In this document: in pieces, positions 1 to 6,269 of the stretch
How positions within the stretch are numbered: the stretch's first letter is position 1
Layout of the letters: each line of letters opens with the position of its first letter
Origin: a virus
DNA length: 21,670 nucleotides
IMG/VR virus record: IMGVR_UViG_3300021792_000023
Coordinates: 1-21,670 of that record
Reading direction: 5' to 3' (one strand)
Made by a program: the position numbers and the translations under genes
Notes under the pieces: model-generated
Told to the model about the DNA's origin: nothing
Seen by the model: only the letters and a program-made list of their open reading frames with translations
Databases searched by the model: none

Positions 1-2360
1 CTTTCAATATTCTATCGACTTCTTCTGATGGCAAAGCACACCCATCAAAAGTTCCACTAAAACTTACACACTTCATTCCAGAGAATATACCTTCATTAAA
101 GGATGATAAAGAGCTACACCCATTAAAAGCATTTGACATATTAATAACCAATCTAATGTCAATCTCTTCAACCTTAACTACACTTGTGCAACCTTCCCAT
201 GTATTTGATAAAGTTTTAACTTTCAACAAAACTGTATCTTGATCCTTGATTGATGTTAGCGATGTGCAGTCTTTCCACGTTCCGTTCAAATGTTCTAATT
301 TTTCGGTGTTGTTCAAAACTGGCAAACTTGTTAAGGAAGAACACCCTTCCCAAGTATACATCAATCTATTTATATGTTTGAGATCAACTTCTGGTGTGGT
401 TACTAAACTCTCGCATCCTTTCCATGTTCTCTCTAATGACGACACACCTCTAGTGTTAATCGGTGGCATACTGGTAAGTGATTTACAAGAGTTCCATGTA
501 TAATCCATACTAGTCACATTATCAGTATTTATTGTAGGGAATGAACTCAAATGAGAACAATTATCCCATGCGAAATCCATATCCACCACATTTTCTGTGT
601 TTAAGTCTGGCATACTAGTTAAACTAACACAACCACTCCATGCCCTACTTAAAGTTTTTACATTACCAGTATCTAAATCTGAAGGAAATTTTATTAAGTT
701 GGAACAACTATACCATGTGCTATCCATACTGGTAACGCTACTAGTGTTTAACACATCTGGCATTGCTGTTATACCTCTACAATCTTGCCAAGTTTTTTCT
801 AAAGATCGAACATTACCAGTATCTAAAGTAGAAGGAAAACCTACTAGTGCTTTACAAGAATCCCAAGTCCCTCTCATATTTTCTACACTACTTGTATCCA
901 TATAATCCATACCAGTAACTTGATTACATCCTATGAAGGTATTCTCCATATTGATGACGTTCCCACCATTTTTGAGTTCTGGGAGTGCGGATAAACTAGA
1001 ACAACCCCAGAACATACCTTCTGTGGTTATGGCACTCGATAGATCCAATTCATTAGGAACTGAGGTTAAGTTACCACACAAATACCAAGTTTTATAAAAA
1101 TCAACAACATTACCAGTATCTAAAGTATTTGGCATTGTGGTTAATTTCCTACAATTAGACCACGTTTCATTCATACTAGTAACATTGCTAGTATTCAAAG
1201 TTGATGGAAAGTCAACCAATACCGAACACATACGCCATGTTTTCTCCATGTCAATAACGCTTGCAGTTTCTACATATGGCATTTTTTCAAGGTTAATACA
1301 ACCATTCCATGTTCTATACATACTTTTAACAAGACCAGTTGAACTTAATGTTGATGGCATTACGGTTAATCTTCCACAACCATCCCATGTTTTAATCATA
1401 GTTTCACATCTTGGTAAATTTAAAGTGAAAGGCATTTTACGCAATCTTCCACAACCACACCATGTCATATCTAAAGATTTAGTCGAATTTGTATTAAGTG
1501 CTGGTAGACCCATTAGATTCACACAGTCATTCCATGTTCTTTCCATAGTTTCGACATTTCTAAAATCCATAACCGAAGGCATATTTACTATTTCTAGACA
1601 ACCATCCCACGTTTCTTCCATATTCATGACATTAAATGTATCTAATACATCTGGAAATTTACTTACTTTAGAGCATCCTTTGAATGCCCTAGCCATAGTA
1701 AGAACACTATGTGTGTTTTTCAGATCTGGTATTGCCGTTAAAGATTCACATCCGTTCCAAGTCTCGTATAAATGAATTGCGTTGTTACATTCCAATTCTC
1801 TTGGAAACTGCACTAAGTTGGTGCATCCATTCCATGTCTGCCAAAGACTTTGGACATTACCAGTCTCTAATTCTATTGGCATAGCTGTTATATTACTACA
1901 TCCGTTCCACGTTCCTTCCATTAAAGTTACATTACTAGTATCCAATACTGCTGGAAAGGCAGTTAAAGACCGACATCCATTCCACGCATGGCTCATGTAT
2001 CTTAGATTTCTTGTATCGAGTGCTTCTGGTATCTGAACTAATTCGCCACAGTTCAAACACATTTCTCGCATATCTATTACATTTTTTGTATCCAATACTA
2101 ATGGGATTTCTTTTAATTTGTAACAATTTCTCCATGTAGCAAATAGATCAACACATTTAGACACATTTAATACATCTGGAACATTTTCCAATTCATAACA
2201 CCCATCCCATGTTCTCATTAATTCTGTTAAGTTAGTAGTATCTAATGTTTTTGGGAATTTTTTAAGTGAGTGGCAATAAGCCCACGCCAAATTAAAATCT
2301 TTCACATTTGATGTGTCTATATATGGCATTGCGGTCAAACCAGATCCATTCCAAGTGCCA
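1..2360 (-). repeat. About 32 tandem ~75-nt protein-coding repeats (LRR units)
   Basis: The minus strand shows a 72-78 nt period, each unit encoding one 24-26 residue LRR with an invariant-looking Cys and a nearly invariant Trp three residues before it. DNA identity between units is low, so the period is held by protein selection rather than recent slippage. Two units lack the standard Cys or Trp (the first, with WNGSG, and one with MCLNC near 2060). Confidence 0.85.
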
Positions 2361-2785
2361 TAGATACTTTTCATCTTACTTATATCAACCCCTTCTTCTG
2401 GTAAGGTCTTTAATTTTCTCATATACCTATTAACCCATTTGACACTTAATGAGTCATAATTAACATAACCACTCCAATCTAAAATTTCTATCACGTAGAT
2501 ATTAAAATAATTAAGATCATGATAGAAGTATCCATGTTTTGCCATTATTTTAATAGTATACACACCAGTAGTGGCGTATGTATGAGTTGTTCCGCTATCT
2601 CCTTTTCTATTAAATTTATCTCTTGTCCCATCACCCCAATATACCAGACCATTGTAGTTTGTGTTATCAAATAATGGTAAACGAATTGTAAGGTTAGTTG
2701 GATCAGTTATTTCTATAATAACTTCAAGTCTGTGTGATCTTCGTTGGCGTGAAAAGAAACCAGATTGTGTTGTTAAACCATGCAT
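1..2785 (-). CDS. Giant PKD + BspA/DUF285 leucine-rich-repeat protein, probable virion adhesin or fibre (partial, C-terminus outside window)
   Basis: The frame is open from an ATG at 2785 down to base 1, giving 928 residues without a stop; the end lies outside the window. Residues 30-100 look like a PKD-type beta domain (VYWGDGT near 48-54, THTYATTGVYTI near 67-78). From about residue 143 to the edge run about 32 repeats of 24-26 residues with the pattern TWxGCxxLxxMPxxLDTxNVxxM. This is the DUF285/BspA-like LRR family, but most repeats carry Trp where bacterial members have Phe (MFxGC). The last readable residues (TFDGCALPSEEVDRIL) resemble the usual end of such repeat domains. In known phages and bacteria these proteins are surface or adhesive; a tail-fibre or capsid-decoration role is inference. 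The start is supported by a late-type box (TGTAATTA, 2791-2798) at the fixed 5-nt distance seen for other virion genes. No signal peptide is visible. Confidence 0.85.
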   Translation of the reverse strand, partial: MHGLTTQSGFFSRQRRSHRLEVIIEITDPTNLTIRLPLFDNTNYNGLVYWGDGTRDKFNRKGDSGTTHTYATTGVYTIKIMAKHGYFYHDLNYFNIYVIEILDWSGYVNYDSLSVKWVNRYMRKLKTLPEEGVDISKMKSIYGTWNGSGLTAMPYIDTSNVKDFNLAWAYCHSLKKFPKTLDTTNLTELMRTWDGCYELENVPDVLNVSKCVDLFATWRNCYKLKEIPLVLDTKNVIDMREMCLNCGELVQIPEALDTRNLRYMSHAWNGCRSLTAFPAVLDTSNVTLMEGTWNGCSNITAMPIELETGNVQSLWQTWNGCTNLVQFPRELECNNAIHLYETWNGCESLTAIPDLKNTHSVLTMARAFKGCSKVSKFPDVLDTFNVMNMEETWDGCLEIVNMPSVMDFRNVETMERTWNDCVNLMGLPALNTNSTKSLDMTWCGCGRLRKMPFTLNLPRCETMIKTWDGCGRLTVMPSTLSSTGLVKSMYRTWNGCINLEKMPYVETASVIDMEKTWRMCSVLVDFPSTLNTSNVTSMNETWSNCRKLTTMPNTLDTGNVVDFYKTWYLCGNLTSVPNELDLSSAITTEGMFWGCSSLSALPELKNGGNVINMENTFIGCNQVTGMDYMDTSSVENMRGTWDSCKALVGFPSTLDTGNVRSLEKTWQDCRGITAMPDVLNTSSVTSMDSTWYSCSNLIKFPSDLDTGNVKTLSRAWSGCVSLTSMPDLNTENVVDMDFAWDNCSHLSSFPTINTDNVTSMDYTWNSCKSLTSMPPINTRGVSSLERTWKGCESLVTTPEVDLKHINRLMYTWEGCSSLTSLPVLNNTEKLEHLNGTWKDCTSLTSIKDQDTVLLKVKTLSNTWEGCTSVVKVEEIDIRLVINMSNAFNGCSSLSSFNEGIFSGMKCVSFSGTFDGCALPSEEVDRILK

Positions 2786-2790
2786 ATAGT

Positions 2791-2798
2791 TAATTACA
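2791..2798 (-). promoter_or_regulatory. Late-type promoter box TGTAATTA for the LRR gene
   Basis: The 8-mer ends 5 nt before the ATG at 2785, the same geometry as eleven other boxes in this window. No -35 hexamer and no Shine-Dalgarno sequence are present. It helps choose this ATG, because the frame stays open upstream without another ATG. Confidence 0.5.
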
Positions 2799-2832
2799 TA
2801 ATCTAGTCTGTAATTAGACCATATAAAATATA

Positions 2833-2880
2833 ATAAAAAAAACACACACCCCTCTTTCAAGGAATGTGTGTTTTTTTTTG
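2833..2880 (-). terminator. Rho-independent terminator (probably bidirectional) after the macro-domain gene
   Basis: A CACACA (2843-2848) / TGTGTG (2865-2870) stem is extended by flanking A/T tracts on both sides. On the minus strand it follows the macro-domain stop by about 30 nt and ends in a run of T, so it closes the 4635-2902 operon just before the late promoter of the LRR gene. Confidence 0.8.
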
Positions 2881-2901
2881 TTGTTTATACCTAACTAACG
2901 A

Positions 2902-3363
2902 TCAACCACCATACACAACAATGGTAACATCAAATTTATCATCCAATACTTCTTTAATAATGCCTTCAATTCGTCCCCAGTCGCCTCCAGCCAGCCCAGC
3001 ACCAATCATTGGTAATCCGATTCGACATTTATCAAACTCGTCTCTTACACCCACTAGAGCTTGTTTTAAGGCATCATATTCAAATACATCACCACCCATA
3101 CTAAATCCGAATTGTGTATAAGCATTGATTACTGTAAATGTTCCCCCCACAGAATTTTTAATCTCTGCTTTTGTGTAAGAACCCAATTTGTTTTTATCAC
3201 CGAGTTCTGTTTCTTTATCTGCTTCATAAACATCATACCATTTATCGGCAATTGATCTGGCGATACCACCACCCATTGTGCAAAAGCAATTACACCCATG
3301 AATAATAATATCAAAATTTCCTTCGTCTGCTAACTTGATTAAGTCTCCTTTTATTGTTTTCAT
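2902..3363 (-). CDS. Macro-domain protein (ADP-ribose-1''-phosphate phosphatase / ADP-ribosyl hydrolase family)
   Basis: This 153-aa protein is essentially a lone macro domain. The visible signatures are the ADP-ribose-binding segments IIIHGCNCFCTMGGGIA (residues ~20-36) and PMIGAGLAGGDWGRIE (~118-133), with GTFTVINAYTQ between them. The family binds ADP-ribose and removes ADP-ribose groups or the 1''-phosphate of Appr-1''-p in the cytoplasm. The gene starts 7 nt after the metallophosphoesterase stop and is the last gene of that operon. In phages, macro proteins are linked to tRNA-splicing by-products, ADP-ribosylation reversal, or NAD+ metabolism. With NAMPT- and Prs-like genes in the same window, handling of free ADP-ribose is attractive, but that is inference. 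Confidence 0.9.
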   Translation of the reverse strand: MKTIKGDLIKLADEGNFDIIIHGCNCFCTMGGGIARSIADKWYDVYEADKETELGDKNKLGSYTKAEIKNSVGGTFTVINAYTQFGFSMGGDVFEYDALKQALVGVRDEFDKCRIGLPMIGAGLAGGDWGRIEGIIKEVLDDKFDVTIVVYGG

Positions 3364-3369
3364 AATTTT

Positions 3370-4065
3370 TTATCTTGATTTGTTAATTGTGTGGTCATGA
3401 TGATCTTTTAGTTCTACGAATTTCTCATCCATAATATCTTTTATCTCTTCCAGAGTAAACCAGAATTTTCCAGTATAAACCAATGCATTATCAACACCAA
3501 CGTCTAATGTTTTTCCAGATTTACTATCCACGTTTCTGGTTTCATCTGTTCCGTGACTATGACCATTTAAGTGCCATGCTCCGTGACCAAGATGATCCCA
3601 AACTCTTTTAGGTAAGTGAGAAAGAGATATCTCGATGTCATCATCGAACACAACAATTAAGTCATGTCCAACAAAAGTTACATTGTTATACTTGATTGGA
3701 TAAATCTCTGGAACTGCAATATTGCTTCCAGTTTTTAACAACTTCCTACATTCTCTTTTATGTGTGCTTAATGCACCGCTGTTATGATTGCCCCACAGCA
3801 GATAATGCTCTTTACATGGCATTGTTGATAGTAGATGGAATTTGAAACGATTTGGATCATTAAAACAGACATCACCAAGGTCGAACACAATAGTGTCTTC
3901 ATTGAAGTTTCGTTTCCATGTTTCAATTATCATCTCATCGTATTCCTCGATACTATCAAATCCACGCCCACCCCATAGAAATTCTTTATCATGACCGAGA
4001 TGGAGGTCACTCACAAATACCACATTCCGTGGATCTACTTTTTTTAATTTTAAAATTTTATTCAT
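3370..4065 (-). CDS. Calcineurin-like metallophosphoesterase
   Basis: This 231-aa protein has the full metal-binding set of the family in order: FVSDLHLGH (~18-26), LGDVCF (~63-68), LLWGNHNSG (~89-97), SLSHLP (~148-153) and NGHSHG (~167-172). The two-metal active site should therefore be intact. Family members are phosphodiesterases or phosphatases; the substrate cannot be read from the sequence. The shape (short protein, SIEEYDEMIIETW after motif I) is that of the phage/bacterial 'metallophosphatase' group with unknown substrate. Its ATG overlaps the stop of the 58-aa upstream gene (ATGAATAA, 8-nt overlap), implying translational coupling. The macro-domain gene follows after 7 nt, so the two may act on the same metabolite (inference). 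Confidence 0.88.
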   Translation of the reverse strand: MNKILKLKKVDPRNVVFVSDLHLGHDKEFLWGGRGFDSIEEYDEMIIETWKRNFNEDTIVFDLGDVCFNDPNRFKFHLLSTMPCKEHYLLWGNHNSGALSTHKRECRKLLKTGSNIAVPEIYPIKYNNVTFVGHDLIVVFDDDIEISLSHLPKRVWDHLGHGAWHLNGHSHGTDETRNVDSKSGKTLDVGVDNALVYTGKFWFTLEEIKDIMDEKFVELKDHHDHTINKSR

Positions 4066-4234
4066 CTCCGATTGTAAATTCTGTTTGTGTTATTAAAACC
4101 CCTTCATAACGAATCTTGATTTTTACCGAGTATATGGTTTTACCACTATCCCAGAGGTCTGGGAGTTTTGTTACTTCGGACTCCAAATCCATTCCAGATT
4201 TAAGGAGTCCAGCTAATTTTGGAATATCGTCCAT
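4058..4234 (-). CDS. Small 58-aa hypothetical protein
   Basis: An ATG at 4234 opens a 58-codon frame ending at 4058. The protein begins MDDIPKLAGLLKSGM and ends QTEFTIGDE, with a central KTIYSVKIKIRYEG stretch that looks like a beta hairpin. It is soluble and not recognised. The gene is believable because it is tightly packed: its ATG overlaps the previous stop (TAATG, 1-nt overlap), and its own stop overlaps the ATG of the metallophosphoesterase. No Shine-Dalgarno sequence is seen, so it probably depends on coupling. Confidence 0.65.
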   Translation of the reverse strand: MDDIPKLAGLLKSGMDLESEVTKLPDLWDSGKTIYSVKIKIRYEGVLITQTEFTIGDE

Positions 4235-4392
4235 TATGAATAGAAAAGGTATCCAGTTATTGCTATTGTTGCTACCACAACAACGCTAAGTGCGATGTTG
4301 AGTTTTTTTGCGAGTTCTGGGGAATCGACACGATAGCCGAGTCCGTGTGAAGTGATGTAAAGGCGATTTGTGAGTTTTTTGTATACTTTCAT
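4234..4392 (-). CDS. Small single-pass membrane protein, copy A (52 aa)
   Basis: This 52-aa frame has a basic N-terminus (MKVYKKLTNRLY), a middle segment HGLGYRVDSPELAKK, and one hydrophobic helix (about residues 32-51: LNIALSVVVVATIAITGYLF). A cytoplasmic N-terminus and a single inner-membrane span are predicted. It is a near-perfect duplicate of the gene at 4480-4635: residues 1-41 differ only at position 13 (Ile/Leu), and the C-terminal ~11 residues then diverge. It is not recognised as a named family. Small early membrane proteins in lytic phages are often host-takeover or superinfection-related factors, but nothing here shows that directly. Confidence 0.75.
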   Translation of the reverse strand: MKVYKKLTNRLYITSHGLGYRVDSPELAKKLNIALSVVVVATIAITGYLFYS

Positions 4393-4404
4393 GATATATT
4401 AATT
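4271..4404. repeat. Direct repeat, copy A (134 bp)
   Basis: This segment matches 4514-4647 with 5 differences in 134 positions by eye (about 96% identity). It covers codons 1 to ~41 of the small membrane protein plus the 12 nt before the ATG. The sharp drop in similarity on either side indicates a recent tandem duplication or gene conversion. Confidence 0.9.
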
Positions 4405-4426
4405 GGGTTAAAGGATTTTTGTAATA

Positions 4427-4463
4427 AATGTGCTATTACCCGACACACGAATAATAGCACATT
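4427..4463 (-). terminator. 12-bp inverted repeat between the duplicated membrane-protein genes (terminator or attenuator-like)
   Basis: AATGTGCTATTA (4427-4438) is perfectly complementary to TAATAGCACATT (4452-4463), with a 13-nt loop. On the minus strand the stem is not followed by a clean T run; on the plus strand it is followed by TTC. It could be a weak terminator, a processing site, or an mRNA-stability element setting the ratio of copy B to downstream genes. Confidence 0.45.
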
Positions 4464-4479
4464 TTCTATAGTTGTCAAA

Positions 4480-4635
4480 TTATCGTGTGGCGATGTAAAT
4501 GCTTACTGCTACTGCTACCACAACAACGCTAAGTGCGATGTTGAGCTTTTTTGCGAGTTCTGGGGAATCGACACGATAGCCGAGTCCGTGTGAAGTGAGG
4601 TATAAACGATTTGTGAGTTTTTTGTATACTTTCAT
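4480..4635 (-). CDS. Small single-pass membrane protein, copy B (51 aa)
   Basis: This 51-aa paralogue of copy A has the same basic N-terminus and the same LNIALSVVVV start of the membrane helix, but ends AVAVSIYIATR. It is the first gene after the sigma70-type promoter at 4698-4726. The predicted leader is about 55 nt with a strong GC hairpin near its 5' end. An inverted repeat separates it from copy A. The start is fixed by conservation of the ATG and of 12 nt upstream between the copies. Confidence 0.75.
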   Translation of the reverse strand: MKVYKKLTNRLYLTSHGLGYRVDSPELAKKLNIALSVVVVAVAVSIYIATR

Positions 4636-4647
4636 GATATATTAATT
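4514..4647. repeat. Direct repeat, copy B (134 bp)
   Basis: Partner of 4271-4404. Four of the five differences cluster in an 8-nt patch (about 4598-4605). Confidence 0.9.
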
Positions 4648-4668
4648 TCTAAGTTAGTGGTTTGAAGT

Positions 4669-4686
4669 GCGGGGCGTTTGCCCCGC
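4669..4686 (-). promoter_or_regulatory. 5'-leader hairpin of P1 transcript
   Basis: A perfect 7-bp GC stem, GCGGGGC / GCCCCGC with a 4-nt loop. Its position near the predicted 5' end resembles known 5' stabilising stem-loops in phage and bacterial mRNAs. P2 and P3 have a weaker version (GCGG/CCGC, 6-nt loop) in the same place. Confidence 0.6.
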
Positions 4687-4697
4687 TGACGGAAGAA

Positions 4698-4726
4698 GAT
4701 ATAATGTATTTTTATTAAATGGTCAA
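4698..4726 (-). promoter_or_regulatory. Sigma70-type (early) promoter P1 for the membrane-protein/phosphoesterase/macro operon
   Basis: The -35 box is TTGACC (4721-4726), the spacer 17 nt and the -10 box TATATC (4698-4703). The predicted start is near 4691, so the GC hairpin at 4669-4686 sits only a few nucleotides from the mRNA 5' end. The segment TTCCGTCAGCGGG just after the -10 is conserved with P2 and P3. Confidence 0.7.
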
Positions 4727-4744
4727 CTATTATTTCACTTTTTT

Positions 4745-5296
4745 TTAATAACTCAAGATGGTGGTGAGGTATTTCTCAACAATTCTCCAGTCTTTAAGGT
4801 CATTCCCATGACGAAGGACTTTAAGTTCTCCTTCGGTCATTGCATTGATGACATCTTTTACTTTTTTGGGATGATCTAAAATACGACCTACGACGATTTC
4901 GACACACTCATCCCAGTTGCGGTCTTCATCACGATTTTTCTCATGATGAACTAAAGTCTGGAGTGTTCCAACAATCTCGTCCATTTCAAACTTCTCATCA
5001 GAAGTCTTGTCTAAAAGACGGAGGATTTCGAGATAGAGAAAACCATAAACAATTTCTTTGACAGAAACTGTCTCTTTGTCATTATTCCATGCGAATCCTT
5101 TGCCTATTTCAAGGTCTTCACGAGTCATATAGTTTGAGAATATAGTAGACTTCATAAATCCATCTTCTTCCATCCATATACGGAGGGCTATTCTGATGGA
5201 TTCGTTTAACGTAAGTCCAGTATTACGAAGTTCGATAACTTCTTGTGCGAGGTCGAGTATAATGTTCTCAAGGAATGGGTGTGTGGTGTTAGTCAT
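4745..5296 (-). CDS. Hypothetical protein, 183 aa
   Basis: I do not recognise this family. It is a soluble, acidic, mostly helical protein starting MTNTTHPFLENIILDLAQEV and ending VEKYLTTILSY. Features include LTLNESIRIALRIWMEEDGF (~29-48) and a KKVKDVINAMTEGELKVLRHG stretch near the C-terminus. No membrane segment or catalytic motif stands out. It is expressed from the P2 cassette with a ~48-nt leader and no Shine-Dalgarno sequence. No terminator follows it: promoter P1 begins right behind the stop, so read-through into the next operon is likely. The early-type promoter suggests a host-directed role, but the sequence does not show it. Confidence 0.7.
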   Translation of the reverse strand: MTNTTHPFLENIILDLAQEVIELRNTGLTLNESIRIALRIWMEEDGFMKSTIFSNYMTREDLEIGKGFAWNNDKETVSVKEIVYGFLYLEILRLLDKTSDEKFEMDEIVGTLQTLVHHEKNRDEDRNWDECVEIVVGRILDHPKKVKDVINAMTEGELKVLRHGNDLKDWRIVEKYLTTILSY

Positions 5297-5380
5297 GATT
5301 TTAAGTAGTTAGTAGTTTAAGTTATGCGGTCTGTCCCGCTGACGGATATAGAAATAGTCCAAAAATTAGAAAACGTCAAA
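5294..5380 (-). repeat. Promoter/leader cassette copy 1 (P2), 87 bp
   Basis: From the start codon of the 183-aa gene back through its leader, hairpin, -10 and -35, this segment matches 6690-6776 with only 3 differences by eye. The identity stops at the ATG on one side and at the -35 on the other, so a regulatory unit and not a gene was copied. Confidence 0.9.
5351..5379 (-). promoter_or_regulatory. Sigma70-type promoter P2
   Basis: -35 TTGACG (5374-5379), 17-nt spacer, -10 TATTTC (5351-5356). The predicted start is near 5344. The leader includes the GCGG/CCGC hairpin (5326-5339) and ends CTTAAAATC before the ATG, without an SD sequence. Confidence 0.65.
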
Positions 5381-5415
5381 CATTATTTCGATTTATTTTA
5401 ACTTTTTTTTCAAAT

Positions 5416-5452
5416 CAATAAAAAACCCCCATAACCACTAAGGTCTGGGGGT
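5416..5452 (-). terminator. Rho-independent terminator after the 128-aa gene
   Basis: The stem is ACCCCC(A)/(T)GGGGGT (5425-5431 with 5446-5452), with extra pairing possible inside. On the minus strand it is followed by TTTTTTATTG. It lies about 30 nt past the stop at 5480 and isolates the late pair (6188-5480) from P2. Confidence 0.8.
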
Positions 5453-5479
5453 GTGTTAAATATTATTTAGAATGTATTA

Positions 5480-5866
5480 TTACCACTTTTTTTTCTGATT
5501 TTCCACAAATTCAGCATAAAAAGTCTTAACCATTTTCTCAACTTGTTTAAAAGTTTCGAGTTTCTCTTTTAAACTACCTAGTGGGTTGGTTGGGTGTAGA
5601 ACAGAAGTTCCCACAGTCCCAAATCCAACGTCTACTTGTAGCTCCATTTCATCAGAATCATAATACAGAGCGAACTTAGTGCCATTTACATAAAAAACAT
5701 CCTTATAAGTTTCAAAAGTGAATATAGTGGTTCTCTCTTGTTTAACATCAAAATTCTGCTTAATCTTATCCAAGACATATCTATATCCCGCTGAAGTTAC
5801 CCTCTTTTCTTTTGGGTGGGTATGTGACCTTCCATCAAATCTTATTTCGTCATTATAATCATCCAT
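5480..5866 (-). CDS. Hypothetical protein, 128 aa, likely paralogue of the 105-aa upstream gene
   Basis: The family is not recognised. The protein starts MDDYNDEIRF, has YRYVLDKIKQNFDVKQ (~28-43), a central KFALYYDSDEMELQVDV strand pair, and a C-terminal helix VEKMVKTFYAEFVENQ. The same order appears in the preceding protein (MDSYNQ, FIRLIGGSFDIKQ, RYAIWYDDSKDDIILDL, MMEWLRANIETF), so they look like tandem paralogues. The gene follows its partner by 4 nt. An exact TATAAATA box, the T4 late-promoter consensus, sits at the 5-nt distance (5872-5879), formed from the last codons of the partner gene. That argues for late expression and possibly a virion or assembly role. Confidence 0.72.
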   Translation of the reverse strand: MDDYNDEIRFDGRSHTHPKEKRVTSAGYRYVLDKIKQNFDVKQERTTIFTFETYKDVFYVNGTKFALYYDSDEMELQVDVGFGTVGTSVLHPTNPLGSLKEKLETFKQVEKMVKTFYAEFVENQKKKW

Positions 5867-5870
5867 AGCT

Positions 5871-6188
5871 TTATTTATATTTATAGTTAAAAGTTTCGAT
5901 ATTTGCTCTGAGCCATTCCATCATATCTTTATAAGATGTAGCTCTTTCTGTTACATCTTCCACAATATCATAATAGGGTTCTGGTAGGATTCTGGTTGAC
6001 AAATCTCCATTGACTAAATCTAAAATAATATCATCTTTAGAATCATCATACCAGATAGCATATCGAGCTACCCCATCTGAGTATATGTATTTTTCCCCAT
6101 TCTGTTTAATGTCAAAAGACCCACCTATTAACCTTATAAAGAATTTAAACAATTCCTTGGTTCTGTTACCTTGATTATAACTATCCAT
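5871..6188 (-). CDS. Hypothetical protein, 105 aa, paralogue of the 128-aa downstream gene
   Basis: This is a small soluble protein with no recognised motif. It has an N-terminal helix (ELFKFFIRLIGGSFDIKQ), a beta segment (RYAIWYDDSKDDIILDLV, ~42-59) and a C-terminal helix (YKDMMEWLRANIETF). It is shorter than its paralogue because it lacks the ~15 residue N-terminal insert. The start is supported by the late box CATAATTA (6194-6201) at the fixed 5-nt distance. The terminator of the upstream early gene (6211-6250) lies directly behind that box, so the pair forms its own transcription unit. Confidence 0.72.
   Translation of the reverse strand: MDSYNQGNRTKELFKFFIRLIGGSFDIKQNGEKYIYSDGVARYAIWYDDSKDDIILDLVNGDLSTRILPEPYYDIVEDVTERATSYKDMMEWLRANIETFNYKYK
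5872..5879 (-). promoter_or_regulatory. Late-type promoter box TATAAATA
   Basis: This is an exact match to the T4 late consensus, ending 5 nt before the ATG at 5866. It overlaps the stop codon region of the upstream gene. It links the YATAATTA boxes of this window to the T4 late promoter class. Confidence 0.55.
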
Positions 6189-6193
6189 ATTCT

Positions 6194-6201
6194 TAATTAT
6201 G
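6194..6201 (-). promoter_or_regulatory. Late-type promoter box CATAATTA
   Basis: The box ends 5 nt before the ATG at 6188. There is no -35-like hexamer at 16-18 nt and no SD. Confidence 0.55.
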
Positions 6202-6210
6202 TTTTTTGAT

Positions 6211-6250
6211 AAAAAAAATCCCCCCGACCCATTACAGACCGAGGGGATTC
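6211..6250 (-). terminator. Rho-independent terminator after the 140-aa gene
   Basis: AATCCCC (6217-6223) pairs with GGGGATT (6243-6249), followed on the minus strand by a run of T. It ends the P3 transcript about 20 nt after the stop at 6270. Confidence 0.8.
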
Positions 6251-6269
6251 ATCCATTCCAACAGAATTT

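Noticed and set aside
246-2135. Several open frames on the plus strand (and one in another minus frame) across the first 2.1 kb
   Set aside because: They mirror the 75-nt repeat period of the minus-strand LRR gene, which is open over the full stretch and has clear domain structure.
1-2360. Regular ~75-bp periodicity suggesting a CRISPR array or satellite repeat
   Set aside because: The units are not conserved DNA with unique spacers; the period is explained by 25-residue protein repeats in one continuous frame.
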